In this document: in pieces, positions 34,500 to 51,151 of the stretch | How the letters are laid out: each line of letters starts with the position of its first letter | Position numbering within the stretch: position 1 is the stretch's first letter | Source of the DNA: Phaeosaccion multiseriatum | Taxonomy: Eukaryota > Ochrophyta, other classes | NCBI GenBank assembly: GCA_965112735.1 | Contig: OZ218953.1 | Location: 4,526,001-4,590,000, forward strand | Length of the DNA stretch: 64,000 nucleotides | Direction: 5' to 3' | Made by a program: the position numbers and the translations under genes | Notes under the pieces: generated by a model | The model's input: the letters and a program-made list of their open reading frames with translations, nothing else | What the model was told of the DNA's origin: nothing | Database searches by the model: none

Positions 34500-35664
34500 G
34501 TGAGTGAGTGAGTGAGTGAGTGAGAGAGATGGGGGGATGGGCGGGGCCAGTGGGGGACAGGTGAGAGGTTTCAATCTCTGTCCTGAGCAAGTAGTGAGCA
34601 TGTCGGGGGTGAAGAGGAGAGTACGCGCTTTGGGAATATGCGTATGTACTTGAGGTTCCTGCGCTCCTTTCTCCTCTGCACAAGGATGGGGAAGAAGAGG
34701 GACAAGTGCGACGCGAGGTAAAGTGACCACAACCGATCGTGTATGGAGGATGGCGGGTCGGAGGTACATCAATCGTCCAGCAAACTTCTTCTTAGCACTG
34801 CTCTTCTCTTACATAAAAAGGTGCGTTGGTTGGCAAGAACAAAGCCCTGCACTCTTATATAAAAGGTTCGTTGGATCGTTGGAAAAGGTTGAAACACACA
34901 CACATACCTGTCCACTCTTTTTCCGATTTCCCTCTCGCGACAGCCCGCGGTGTACAGATTGCGGTAAAGAGAAACTTGTTGCCCCGGTGCTTTTGCCTCT
35001 CACCCCTGCCCTGAGCCAAGAATTGGCCCTCTCTCCCCTGACTCCTGGCGTGTAAGCATCTCACCAATTCCCTATAATGAAGTGAGTTATCCTTTGGAAG
35101 CAAACTTTTGATTCCTTCCTTAGATCATAAAGCTAATAATAGCAATGGGGACGTTTACTGTCCTCTCTCGCCCACTTGGCCGGCCGGCGAGGGTGCCTAC
35201 ACGTACCACGTCAACAAATGGATCGTTCCGCGGAACAGTTGCCAAAGTTGAAAGACCCATACGTAGAGTTACGTATTTATTTTTTAAGGGGTCCGAGCAG
35301 AAGCATCTATCACATGATCATTTGTCCTTCGCCTCTTCTCCTGTGGCGGAAGAGCTGGAGAGGGGAAGGGTCACGCGCTAGGCAAGGGCTGTGGAGGAAA
35401 AGAAGCCTCCTCGGGAACTGTCTTCTTCGCGGCGAGATAGATATCTCGCGCTCAAACACACAAACGCTGTCTGTCGCGTGTTGGTCCATGAGAGCAGCAG
35501 CAGCAGCAAAGGCACAGCCTTGTAGGAGTTAGATGCTCCGTCTACGGTAGCCGAGCCTCCGCAGCATCCGCTACGCGCAGCCCGGACGTGAACGATAGGC
35601 CTGTCTCAACTCCCTCCCATCGGGAGAAAGCCAGGGAGCGGAAGAGTGGAAAGAGGGAACTAGA
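34500..35664. other. Intergenic region between zinc-finger and AGC kinase genes
   Basis: About 1.16 kb with no supported gene. It opens with GAGT tandem repeats overlapping the zinc-finger stop codon. At 34686 a short frame (ATG, then GKKRDKCDAR) ends in a GT donor and could be a first exon, but no partner exon was found. The right part is the promoter and leader of the AGC kinase. Confidence 0.5.
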
Positions 35665-35736
35665 ATGCTTGCTGACTGGTTCCAGAAGATCTTCCAGCCC
35701 AAGGAGGGAGAAGAGGGACAGCCGCAGCAGCCGCAG

Positions 35737-35777
<41 letters not shown>

Positions 35778-38655
35778 GCAGCAGCAGCAGCAGCAGAGCG
35801 GTGGAGCAGGAGGGGGGGGCTCCGCGGGAGGTGTGACGGCAGTAGCAGCCGCGGCTCATGGTACAGCGCCACTTACGCAGGGACAACTGCAGCAACTACA
35901 TCATCAGCAGCAGCAAAACCTCTACAATGTGCAGCAGCGCGAGCAGCGGGGCTTGCTCGAGCAGCAGCGCCAGCAGCAGCACCAGCACTTCCTCCAGAGC
36001 CAGCAGCAGCACCAGGACGCACAGCACTCTCAACAAGCTCAGCAGCAGCAGCAAGAAGAGCTGCAGCGCCAGCAGCACCTGCATCGGCAAGAGCTGCAGC
36101 AGATGCACGAGGCGCACCATCAGCAGCAGCTTCAGCTGAGCCAACAGCAGCAGCAGCAAGTACAGCAGCGGCAGTACCAGACTAGCCAACCGCGACAGTA
36201 CCAGCAGCAGGAGGAGCGAGCACATGATAGTTTGGGCCACTCCAATAGCAGCGCCTGTCCGCCTCCACCCCCGCACAGTCGGCAAGAGCAGCCGCAGCAG
36301 CAGCAGCAGCAGCAGGGCAAGGGAAGCTTTATGGGCGGCCTCTTCCGCCGCGCCTCGGGTGGAGAAGTCGGAGACCAGCCGAGCGGCTCTCGCACAGAGA
36401 GTATGGCCAGCGTCGACGCACAGCAAGGAGACCGTATGATGGAGTCGGTGGACGCGAGGGACGTCACCTCGGACCTGGGTGGGATGGACAGGGGAGGCAG
36501 GGACGTAGAGGGAGTATACGGGAGTGGCGGGGCAGGCGCAGGCGGAGGCAGCGGCATCGACTCGTCGGGCAGTGGCTCGCTCGGTGGGGCGAGTGTGATG
36601 GGGGGGGCACCCCTTCGATTGGGGGAGGAGGCAGAGCCCATAGATCTACTGGATGGAGACGGCAACCCCAGCCAGGATGAGGGAAAGGTCAAGCCCAAGA
36701 TTGAGGACTTTACTTCCATCCGGGTGCTGGGCAAAGGGTCCTATGGAAAGGTGATAGAGAGAGAGACAGAGAAAGAGAGAGAGGAGGGGGGAATGTAGCG
36801 TAGACGGCTTCCCAAGTTGGGGGTGGCGAACCTCTCGTGGCTGGTTTGATTGGCAAGACGTTGATGGGTATTGTGCTGGATGCCTTATTGTCGCTCTCGC
36901 TTCACTCGTCTGATCCTTTCTACTGCCATGTACTGCCATCTGTGCATGCTGCCATCCTAAAAGGTGATTCTGGTACGCAAGAAGGACACCGACACCCTCT
37001 ACGCCATGAAGATTCTCAAAAAGGGAGATGTGGTACGCAAGCGGCAGATTGAGCGCACCAAGATCGAGAGGAGGGTGCTGGGTTTTGTTGATCACCCCTT
37101 CCTCATGAGGCTGCACTACGCCTTTCAAACGGATGCAAAGGTGCGAGACTGGCGCAGGGACGGAGTATAAGAATATACGGGAAGACGGGGGGGGAGTTGG
37201 GGGTAGGAGAGAGGTCCAGCCGGGCTGGGGGTGGGTGGAGAGAGGGGAGTAGGGCAGCAGGCGCAAAAGAAACGCGTCGGAGTGGAGAGATGATTGCGTC
37301 AGATTTGATTGGGGAGTATAGAGGGCCGGCTGATAGAAGCTCACTCATCTCTCATTTGGTATCTGCTGGGGACCTCTCGCGACCCACCCCACACAGCTCT
37401 ATCTCGTGCTGGACTATTGTCCCGGGGGTGAGCTCTTCTTCCACCTCAGCCGGTACAAGCGCTTCCCTGAAGGGGTGGTGCGCTTCTACAGTGCCGAGAT
37501 GGTGCTCGCCCTCAAGCATTTGCACGACAGAGGCATCATCTACAGGGATATCAAGCCCGAGAACATCCTGCTTGACAAGGATGGACATGTGAAGCTCGGC
37601 GACTTTGGCCTAGCCAAGGACAACATTACGGAGGCCACGGTCGGCGCACAGGTGTGTGTATGTGTGTATGTGTGTGTGTGTGTGTATGGGTCGGTAGACG
37701 GGCCAAGCGGGGTGGGTGAGTGAGTGTGTCGCATTACAGCTGCTTGCTTGCCAGCAGGCAGCTTGCCCCTATCCCTGCCCCTCCTGCTTCTAATGCTGCT
37801 TCTATACCGCTACTGCCTCCCCCTCTCCCCCTGTATGCATACACTACACAAATGGATGGATGGCAGTCTGTGTGCGGTACCCCCGAGTACATGGCACCAG
37901 AGGTCATCACCAAGGCCGGCCACGGACAGTCTGTGGATTGGTGGGGGCTCGGGATGCTTATGTACGAGATGCTCACGGGTCTCCCTCCCTGGTACACCAA
38001 GGATCGCCAGAAGCTGTTCGAGCGCCTTCGCAACGCGCCGCTGGTCATCCCTAAGGGCATCTCCCCCCCGTCCTCGGGCATTATACAGGGCCTCCTGAGG
38101 AGGGATCCCGCCAAGCGACTCGGGGCCTTGGGAGCCACACAGGTGGGTACGTGTGTGTGTGTGTGCGTGGGCGGCGGCTGGTAGAGTCCTCTGCCAGCTG
38201 TTGTGATGTGTGGAAGGGCAGATGGGTGGATAGGTCCAGAAGCTTGGGAAGTCGGGACACTGGCGCTCTTCGCTGCCTGCGCTGCTACTCCGATTCCTCA
38301 TGCGTCCTCTTCCCCAATTGTCCGCCCACCCTCCCCCCCCTCGCTTCCTCTCTCGTGTGCGCATGCCCTCCCATGCCCTCCAACACATTCGCAGGTGATG
38401 AGTCACGACTTCTTCCGTGGCTTGGACTGGAGCGCCTTGCTCGGCCGACGCATTCCAGCGCCCCTCAACCCCTGCCGCAGCCAGCCCAAGGACAGCGAAA
38501 GCACGCACAACTTCGATCCGCAGTTCACTCGGCAGCCGATTGAGTCCTACGCCCAGCCCGGAGCCCCCCAACTCCAAGACTCCCATATGCTTAACTTTGA
38601 GGGTTTCACATACGACGAGCCCAACCTGTTGATGCGGGACATGGGAGAGAGCTGA
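35665..38655 (+). CDS. AGC-family Ser/Thr protein kinase with polyQ N-terminus
   Basis: Five exons (35665-36750, 36964-37140, 37397-37651, 37867-38142, 38395-38655) all join in phase 0, giving 684 aa. The first 340 residues are Gln-rich (runs of up to 15 Q) and Gly/Ser-rich. The kinase domain has [34 protein letters not shown], catalytic [19 protein letters not shown] and the T-loop [13 protein letters not shown]. The C-terminal AGC tail has [12 protein letters not shown] and the hydrophobic motif [10 protein letters not shown]. These features place it with the AKT/S6K/SGK/PKC-like AGC kinases, normally activated by PDK1 at the T-loop and a TORC-type kinase at the hydrophobic motif (family knowledge). 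No PH or C2 domain is seen, which argues against a classical AKT or PKC. Confidence 0.92.
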
Positions 38656-39352
38656 GAGTAGAGATTTGTGTGTACGTATAGGCGTAAGGGCATAGACGAA
38701 GATGATTAGTATGGGGTACGTGTAATGAGCGAGAACCCCCCCCCCCCCAAACAAATCCCCCATTTCGGGGAAGGGATGTAGGTACATAAGTAGTTAGTTG
38801 CGTGTGACTATCACACACAGTAGGTTAATTGAAAGAATAGCATCACAGCAGAGGAAAATGAACTTTATTACAACCGCTCGCGTCGCTCCATCTCACGCCC
38901 CACAAACGCAAGAGACTCGTGCCCATGCAAAAGAGAAAGAGAGAGATGAAAGATGTCGAAGCTCTGAAGACTCGCGGGGAAGGCGGGGGGGGGGGTTCGA
39001 AGCACTGAAGCACGCTGTCGTAAAAAAGCTCTCCACGGCCCCGTTTTGTCTCCGCATTCATAGCATCGGAGTTGTCCTTCCTCGGTTTTCAAGACTTTCC
39101 TTCTTGTGGCTGATGGATGGATACAATGCACCCGGCAGCCTCCTGCTCGCGCTCCCCTGGCGGTCCGTCGGAGCATGCACTCACTCACTCCCTCGCTCCC
39201 TTCATTCACTCCCCGCTGCACTGGCAGTCCCGTGCCGCTCCATCGTTGCCCACCTCTCCACCCCCCTAGCATTGATTGGCATTGGTATGGCCGTTTGGCA
39301 TTTTGCATGGGAGGGAGTGAGTGGGATGGCTAAGGCTCCTCTGTCATCCTCT
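38656..39352. other. Convergent intergenic region
   Basis: About 700 bp between the stop codons of the AGC kinase (plus) and proteasome alpha-6 (minus). It holds the two 3' untranslated regions, a C10 run near 38738 and a G10 run near 38985. No gene is visible. Confidence 0.5.
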
Positions 39353-41306
39353 TCAAGACTCCATCTCATTGATGGCCACCAAGTGCGCCTCAATTTCCTC
39401 GTCGCTGAGCTTCCTGAACTTCTTTGCCTCTCCACCCACCACGCCCACCTCCACCTCGTTCCCTCTGAAGTCAGTCACGCTTTGTAAGCACTGTAGGGGG
39501 AGGGAGTGAGCGGCGGTCCAGATCAGAGAGAAGAACGAGAAGACACACGACACCCACACCCACACACACACACACACACACACACAGAGCGAGTGAGAGG
39601 GAGAGAGGGTGTGAGCACGTGAGCTGTATCTCATCCCCTCCACATGAAAGACTTCACACTATGCGACGCAGGATATCGAGTAGGGGGGTCCGGCGCCCCA
39701 GCCGAAATGGAGCACAGAGAGGGTGGGGTGAAGAGGAGCATCAAAGCAGGTGGCAAGATCAAAGACTAAGACTATATCAACACAACACGCCCACTAGCAC
39801 GCAGCGCACACACACAAGCACACACCTGAATTGCGGTTCGCACTGCCTCTGTCTCTGCCAGGCCGGGGATGTCCTCCACCTTCTTCTCCAAGTAGTTAAT
39901 GGCCTCAACCTCCTTGGCGCCCGACGAGCACGCGCGGTATGGTAAGAAATGACCCGCGGGGTCAACTTTGAAGCACTGCGGGCCCTTCTCGTCATCCACC
40001 GCTACCAGAATGGCCACACAGGCCAATGCGCGTAACCCAGCATGCTGAGTGTACACCTTCGGGCCGAGGAGGAGAGGGAGGAGGGGAGGGAGGAATGGAG
40101 AGGCATGACAAGGGGCAATTAGAACAACCTTCTGTCCGAGTACCGCGTCACGAACATACCTCAACACAAGTCATACAGAATGCCGAGTACCGCTGCCTGA
40201 CCGACCGACAGGATGGCTGACTGCCTCATTGACATACCTGTGACAAGTCTGCTAGCCGTTGTGCCAGCACATGCACAGGGCAGTCATAGCCGAATTTGAA
40301 GCGGAAGTCGTGCGCCTCATACCGCATCCGCTGCACCTGCGCCCTCGAGTCCGCTGTAGCAGCAGCGGCAGCCGCAGGGGAGAGTGGGCGAAAGAGGGTA
40401 ACGGCGGCAGAGACAAGGACACGGGGGCGGAGGGAGGAACCAGTCATTAGACTTCTGGCTGTCTCAGCAAGATTGCGAGAGAGAACTAGCTGGTCGACAG
40501 TACCTGGTCTACTTTCATCAAATGGCACACAAAGGATCCTCTACACCAGACCAAACACAAGGCCCGTCGTTAACACGAAGCTTCTCCTTTTCCCCGGTGT
40601 AAGCGCCCAAGAGGGTTTCGAACGCTTCTCTTCTCCTCGATACAAGCCAATGCCCCCCTTCTTTCACCAGCCGGCCGTAACACTCCCCCATCCCTCCTCC
40701 CCACCGCTTTCTCACCAATCATGCCAGTCATGAGCACTCCGATCCTGTCGGTGATGGTGAAGAGGTTGGTCATGGACCCCGGGTCTATCAGCTTATCGGG
40801 AACCTTCTTCTGTGTCACCACTACGCAGCTGTCCTTCCCCCGCACGGCTACTGACGTCAATCCGCTGCTGTTCGCTGCCTTGAAAGCATACTCTGTGGGG
40901 AATCAATCATCCGGTCACGACAGTGCAGTATTCGTCACCAGTGGCAGCGTCACGGCGTACGGAAGGGGCCACAGGGCGAGAGGGAAGGTGAGGACTCCTT
41001 GTGGGGAGGAAGCGCGGAAGAGAGAGAGAAAGAGAGAGAGCGAGACGAAGAGGGAGCGAAGGGCAATGTTCTCCCAAAAATAGTCAACCCCTGCACACCA
41101 CGCCCCCGCCCAGCCCACCGTTCCGGGCACCCCACCTCCTCCCCCCCCCCTCTGATCCCTCACGCAAACTTCTCCTCCTCCTTCTGCTGCAGCTGCTCCT
41201 TCTCCCCTCCCATGTCTCCTTTATCAACTTGCTTACCGATTTGATACAGTCTTCCCTGAGGAGAGAAGATGGTGATGTGGCTGTCATAGTTGGAATCTCT
41301 CGACAT
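39353..41306 (-). CDS. PSMA6: 20S proteasome subunit alpha type-6
   Basis: Five exons (41237-41306, 40716-40892, 40238-40353, 39826-40056, 39353-39490) give 243 aa, against 246 for the animal subunit. The N-terminus [20 protein letters not shown] followed by [11 protein letters not shown] is the alpha-subunit signature, with the YQIEYA box split by intron 1. Other family-specific blocks: [65 protein letters not shown]-like [19 protein letters not shown], and the C-terminal EVEVGVV-type [19 protein letters not shown]. It forms part of the gate-bearing outer ring of the 20S core in nucleus and cytosol. Head-to-head with the gene at 41653 across 346 bp. Confidence 0.96.
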
Positions 41307-41652
41307 GGCTGCTACCGCCTAACCACAAGAGACGAACAGGAGCTGTCACGAGGATGCGGCTGGTGTGCTACAGCCTTGCAAGCTCTCTATTTTGCTCTTT
41401 CCCTCGATTTCGCTCGCAACGAGCGAAGCCCCCCTGGGCGCTGGGCCATGAAACTAGTTCCGTACTGCCTCTCTTGGCCTTCCCCCCCTTCCACAATAGA
41501 GAGAACTGACGACCTTGGCTTGCTCACCGCGCCATAGTAGAGCAGGAACTTTCTCTCCTTTCTCTCCAGTCTAGTCTGTACGCCCAAACGCTTTCCTCCA
41601 CGGCTGGAGAGGAGTTTACCCTTGTGCTTGAGGACGCGGTTCGGACCAAGAG
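41307..41652. promoter_or_regulatory. Divergent promoter region
   Basis: A 346-bp spacer separates the start codons of proteasome alpha-6 (minus) and a plastid-type protein (plus). It is the only place for both promoters. No named element is recognised. Confidence 0.5.
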
Positions 41653-43727
41653 ATGGCTTACAGACCTGCCTTCCTCCTGCTCCTCTGTCTTTCGAGCGCT
41701 CTGGTCGTGCGTGTTCGGGGATTTGTCCAGGCCCCTGCAGCAGTACAGTCCAGCAGCAGCCGGTTGAGCAGCAGAGGCAGCAGCAGTAGAAGGAAAGGGG
41801 GGGAGGGAGTTTTGAGGAGGCCAGCATGGGAGGGGAGCACCAGCACCACCAGCAGGTTACTCGTGGCTCCTGCAGATCAAGAAGAGCAACAGGAGGAGGT
41901 AGAGGGCGAAGGTAACAGCAGTAACACAGTGTCAGCAGGAGCAGCAGCAGCAACAGCAGCAGCAGGGGCAGGTGATGAGGGCGACAATCCAGTGTATAGT
42001 GCCATCATAGACCAATGTCTGAAGGTGCGAGACGCTGGCGAAGACTTCTCCGAGACCGTCAAGAGCTTCTTGGACATGTGCGACCAGGGGTTCCTCGTGT
42101 ATCTGGACAAGGAGGTCAAGAAGGTTGGCCACGAGTCTGAGAGGGTAAGTTGGGTTGATTATGGGATGAGGTCCAACGAAACTGAGGTCGGGGAGAAATA
42201 GATGGGGATGCTGAAGTACGAGTGGATTGAAGAGACGGGACTGTTCGTGTACCTGTCGCTCTTCCCGGTCGAATCAGATCACCCACGCCTTTGCATAGCA
42301 AACCACAAAACATCCACCCCCATCCCTAATGCCAACCTGTCTCTCCCCCCCCCTCCCTCTCTCTCTCTCTCTCTCTTCCATATTGCCGCCGCGTTCTCTC
42401 CTCTCTGTCGTATCACACCCCCCCCCCAATCTCAACTCCACCCCCAAACAGGGCCAAGGGCTGCTGGCGATGTCCGCAGAAATCAATATAGCCATGCAAC
42501 AGCGCCTCGTGGCGGCTGATCAGAACCTCCGCGTCATCCTGCAGGACTCACCCGACATTATGAAGATGGAGACCAAGCTCAGGCAGCTCTTCCGCGCGGG
42601 GAAGGTCGACGTGGCCTTCATGGTCATGCTCAACATGAATTTGCAGCAAGCCGAGGAGGCGGAGGCGACCAATGCGGTGGCCATGCTCAAGCACCTCAAC
42701 GCCAAGGTGAGTGTAAGGTTGTGAAGGTCATTCTCTTCTCTTGTGAGCTGTACGGTCTGGTGTGGTTATGTAGGCTCCACTGCGCTTCTACGTGGGAGAG
42801 AGGAGAGGTGGTTGGAAGCCGCAAACGTTCTCTCTCTCACACACACACACACACAACACACACACTCACACTCACACTCACACTCACATTCACACTCTCT
42901 CAGGTGATGGACTTTCAGGACGATACGGTGGCGCCAGAGGTGCGTCTCATGCGCAGACTAATCCGCACGGACTGCGACGGCGTGCGCAAAACCATCCTCG
43001 AGAACAGCCTCGTGCTGCCCTTCATGGAGGCGGACCCGCTCAAGGCCCTCAACGGGTGCGTGCGTGTGTTCGTGCGTGCCGTTTGTCAGCTTGCCTTGGG
43101 AGGGTTGGGTGCTCCTCGTGGAGACGTAGGAGAGACGGGGCAGGCATGCATGGCGCCAACCTGTCACTGTCACTCTCTCTCTCTCTGCCTCTCCGGCCTC
43201 TCTGTTGTCCCTGTCGGTGGGCACGGCACTCATTGTGTGCTTGCCTTGGCGCTTGCCTTGTCGTCCCCTTTCTTCCCCAACAGCAACATGTGGGGCAAGG
43301 CTGAGATCTCCCCAGAGGCTCTCTTCAAGGCCATCGAGGACCTTGCCGATCAGGTGCGTGTGCGTGTGCGTGTGCGTGTGCGTCACTTTCAGTTGTTAGA
43401 GCCCTCGTGGTTGTCAATGAAGAGGTCGATGGTCTGTCATTGGTCCTCTCTTACGTTCAAGTCTGTGTCAGCAGCAGGCCGTTTCTGGCACGTCTTCCCT
43501 CCATTCACTCTCTGTATATGCTCTTGCGCGCGTCCCTGCCAACCCCTACCCCGACCTTCCCTCCCCTATGTATGTCACATGTGCCTTCCTTCCCCTCAAA
43601 ACAGGCGAGAGGGGTGGACGATGGCGTGTTTGACAGGATCGAGTCGCTTCAGAAGGAAGTGAAGGCGGTGGTTGACGGCTCGGTCCGGCCCGGCCCATTC
43701 CGTGCCAACCTCAGCCCTCAGCAATAG
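41653..43727 (+). CDS. Conserved-looking plastid-targeted protein of unknown function
   Basis: Five exons (41653-42144, 42452-42706, 42904-43055, 43284-43353, 43605-43727) give 363 aa. The N-terminus MAYRPAFLLLLCLSSALVV then RVRG followed by FVQAPAAVQ is a signal peptide with a phenylalanine at the predicted cleavage site and a Ser/Arg-rich transit stretch, as in red-lineage secondary plastids. After a Glu/Ala-rich linker comes an all-helical region (SAIIDQCLKVRDAGEDFSET, LLAMSAEINIAMQQRLVAAD, KLRQLFRAGKVDVAFMVMLN, NLQQAEEAEATNAVAMLKHL). I do not recognise the family and assign no activity. Plastid location is inferred from the targeting signature only. Confidence 0.85.
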
Positions 43728-44238
43728 CGTGATGAAGCCATCTTTCCCAAAGGGCCCGAAAGGAAGAAGGATGTCAGGTGGTGGTTTGTGGCATAGAGCT
43801 AAGCTATACCCTGGGCCGTCTGGACCTACCTGCCCCGCCGGATGTGTGCCGACTGCTCGATGGTCGGACATAAAGGCTACCAATGCCAATGGCAGCCCTT
43901 TCCTTGCTGTCTTGGAAGTGTGTCGGGAGGGTAGCCTTGGTGCCTGGATATCGACATCGACACGAGTAGCACCAGAGAGGGTTTGAGTTTGAGCTTTGAT
44001 GGGGAGGGGACGCGCATGGGACATCGACCGCACGTTTAGCGGTGTCGTCATGCGAGGAATCCTGGACGGCGAGACGAAAGGCGGCGTGTACAAAGATTCA
44101 AAGCTTACATAGAAAGAGGGGAGGGGAGGGAGGGCGTTTTTGCTTTAGTATTTAGATCCTTATTGGACTTGCACGCACATTTCCTCCCCACCCACCCCCC
44201 CCCCTTTTTTCCTCTGTGAGTGCTACTTAAAATGCTAT
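43728..44238. other. Convergent intergenic region
   Basis: About 510 bp between two convergent stop codons. It holds both 3' ends; a C9-T6 tract lies near 44197-44211. No gene is supported. Confidence 0.5.
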
Positions 44239-45003
44239 TTAAATCTTTTTAGTCACATTGATGCTTGTCCTGATGGCCTTCTTGGCGGTTCCCAAGGCGG
44301 TCAACATGCCTCCACTAAGGGCGCTGTAGTTGAGCAGCGCTCCCTCCGCCACCCGCACCCGAATAGGGTCGTCTCTTCTCGCCTTGAACACGCTCTTCAG
44401 TGCTGCTTCTGCTTCTTTGGAAGCACAGTTACCACCACCAGATGCGTGGGCCATCATGGTCCGAAGGTTGTCCGTGTATTGCTCGTTCATGAGGCTGGTC
44501 ACCACTGCCGTGGTCTTGCTGCTGGCAGAGGGAGAAGCAATCGCAGTCGTGACGCCAATCGTGTAGCCGACAAGGTGCCACACCGGATTGAGCAGACTGG
44601 GCCGCACTCGTCGCTCCGCAACAAGGGCGTCAATCTGCTCATCTCCGGCCGTCGCCTCCTGCGATCCTTCCTTGTGGTCTGGCGTGCTTTCTGCTGCAGC
44701 TGCTGCAGCGTGATCCCGTGCTCTTGCCTTGGACACCAGGCATGTGGATCTAATTGCCGCATATTGCCCTCCCTTGAGACCTTTCAGGAGAAACTCCATA
44801 GCTTGAGAGACGCGCACCAAGTCCTCTAGGTGGGGGGGATACCTGTAGCTGCTAGTGGATATGTCCTTCCCTCCCTCACCAACTTTCCAGCCTCTAAATG
44901 GGCCCTTCCCGCGGGATGACGAGCCTGCGAGCGAACTACTGCTCCTGCTCCAGGTGGTGCTGGTGATACTCCTACCACCCATGATCCCCCGCATTCTCTT
45001 CAT
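44239..45003 (-). CDS. COQ7-like protein lacking di-iron ligands
   Basis: Intronless, 254 aa, start at 45003. The central part follows the COQ7 (demethoxyubiquinone hydroxylase) pattern: LKGGQYAAIRSTCLV corresponds to the GEYGAVRIYEGQ helix, RRVRPSLLNPVWHLVGYTIG to the RVRPT-L-PLW-GFALG segment, and NEQYTDNLRTMM to the third helix, with ALSGGMLTALGTAKKAIRTS as last helix. The carboxylate and histidine residues that bind iron in COQ7 are not kept: Glu is Gln in the first helix, the ExxH of the second is EQID, and the EELEHHD of the last pair is replaced by unrelated sequence. If homologous, it is probably not a hydroxylase. A short basic, Ser-rich N-terminus could be a mitochondrial presequence. 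The relationship is reasonably clear, the function is not. Confidence 0.6.
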   Translation of the reverse strand: MKRMRGIMGGRSITSTTWSRSSSSLAGSSSRGKGPFRGWKVGEGGKDISTSSYRYPPHLEDLVRVSQAMEFLLKGLKGGQYAAIRSTCLVSKARARDHAAAAAAESTPDHKEGSQEATAGDEQIDALVAERRVRPSLLNPVWHLVGYTIGVTTAIASPSASSKTTAVVTSLMNEQYTDNLRTMMAHASGGGNCASKEAEAALKSVFKARRDDPIRVRVAEGALLNYSALSGGMLTALGTAKKAIRTSINVTKKI

Positions 45004-45287
45004 CCTTATTTTCTATAGTTTCACACCGATCCCTCCAACGGGAACGGAGACCGGAGAACGTGGGTTGCCATCCTCCTCACCTCTCGTTGTGAGTTGTGAG
45101 TGAGTGAGTGTATTTCTCTCCTTTTCTGCTCTCTTAGTAGGCTGCTTACTTCTCTAGGACATCATCTATTCAAAGGAGTGTGGACGAGGAAGCAGCGGCA
45201 GACATATCTTTCGTCTCGCTCCCTTGCATCCAAATCCTCTCCAGGGATCTATTCAAAGCGACAGAAGCAGGGGAGAAGAGGGGGAGA
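45004..45287. promoter_or_regulatory. Divergent promoter region
   Basis: A 284-bp spacer separates the start codons of the COQ7-like gene (minus) and poly(A) polymerase (plus). The plus-strand frame stays open upstream of 45288 to about 45180 without an ATG, so the first methionine was used. Confidence 0.5.
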
Positions 45288-49912
<4,625 letters not shown>

Positions 49913-51151
49913 GACGGGCTACTGCGAGCTGCTACGCAAAGAACCAACGGCCACACTGGCGATGACCAGCCCACCTGCTGTCAGCTGGTACTGCTCTTGC
50001 TGGAGGTGCTCCTGCGGGCGTGACCCGTTCGTGGAGAGGAGGGCGCCCCATACCAAGAGAGCAGTGGCCGCCTTGGATTCGATTTTTGATCGCAAGAAAG
50101 GGGACAGCAAGGTACACACCTACGGGAACATCGGGGAGGGGAGAGCCAAGGCCGGGAATGGTCTGGAGACGAACTGCCCCCCTCACTCAGCGAGAGTCAG
50201 TATGTGCGCTTCAGAACTTGGAGACCCAATGGGCACGCACTCACTGGGAGGCCTTGCCTTGTCGATTCTCCACCCCCCTCCTCCCTCCTGAGTTTTGAAG
50301 TCGTGGACCGCAAGGATGGAGTTGCACGTCTCTCATCTTCTCTTGGTGGCCCGCCATGGACGCTAAGTGATGTGAAGGGACTGAGAAGCAGCGACCTTTG
50401 GCACTGGTGTGTTTGGACTGTTGGCGGAGAGACAGACACTGCCTTGCAAATATCCAGAGCCTCGTCCTGCACTGCACAGGCTCTGTGTGGCAGAGCAACG
50501 GTGAGCTGAAGGCTCTGAGTGGCAGAGCAATAGTGAGCACGCGCTCGCTCTTCTTGCTGGCGTCTCTGGCTTAAGCGCCACAGAGACGGATGGGAAGAAG
50601 GGTAGAGAGGACTTGGAAGGCGCGCAGAGCCCGTCAGTCTTCCGTCCGTGTGTGTGGGCCCGGAGCCATGCGTGCGACAGTGGATGCCCGCCAGGTAAAA
50701 CGAGCTCGACTCGCGACTCTCGAGCTTACACTCTTCGCTGAACACAAAGTACTAAGCTAAGCACTATCAGTGTCCTGCAAACGCATCGAGTCTGGGGCGC
50801 TTCGCGTGCGACTACCATACCATTGCCCACTCTCTCGTAGCTTTATTCATATATTCATGCGTTTCGCGTGTCATGCCCGCCTGGGGCTGCCAATCCAATC
50901 ATAGATACGTACTTGTCTTCCACCGCAGTCCCAGCCTCCAGGAAGCCGCGGTACGAGGCGCACAAGCTCAGCGTGAGGATCATGATCAGTGCGTTGTCAC
51001 AGAGAGAGAGAGAGAGAGAGAGGCATGCGCGTGCCTCGCAACAGACGAAAGGAGAGAGACAAGTCGCGGCCTGCTTGCTTGCTCAAAGCTCTCGTCCCCC
51101 CTGCTGCCTCGCTCATGTGATAAGAATGCATCTGCCTTCGCCTTTCTTCAC
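49913..51151. other. Convergent intergenic region
   Basis: About 1.24 kb between two convergent stop codons. Two nearly identical 20-odd-base segments containing CTCTG-GTGGCAGAGCAA occur at about 50482 and 50513. A coding-like minus-strand stretch at about 50856-50983 (beginning MILTLSLCASYRGFLEAG, ending at a TGA followed by AT-rich DNA) could be a stray exon, but no splice acceptor in phase was found. Nothing else is supported. Confidence 0.4.

Noticed and set aside
37810-38787. 325-codon minus-strand frame opposite the AGC kinase
   Set aside because: Antisense to the activation-loop exon and crosses introns; no family similarity.
50197-50745. 182-codon minus-strand frame between convergent genes
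   Set aside because: Composition is irregular, includes duplicated CSATQSL segments from a DNA repeat, and resembles no protein.
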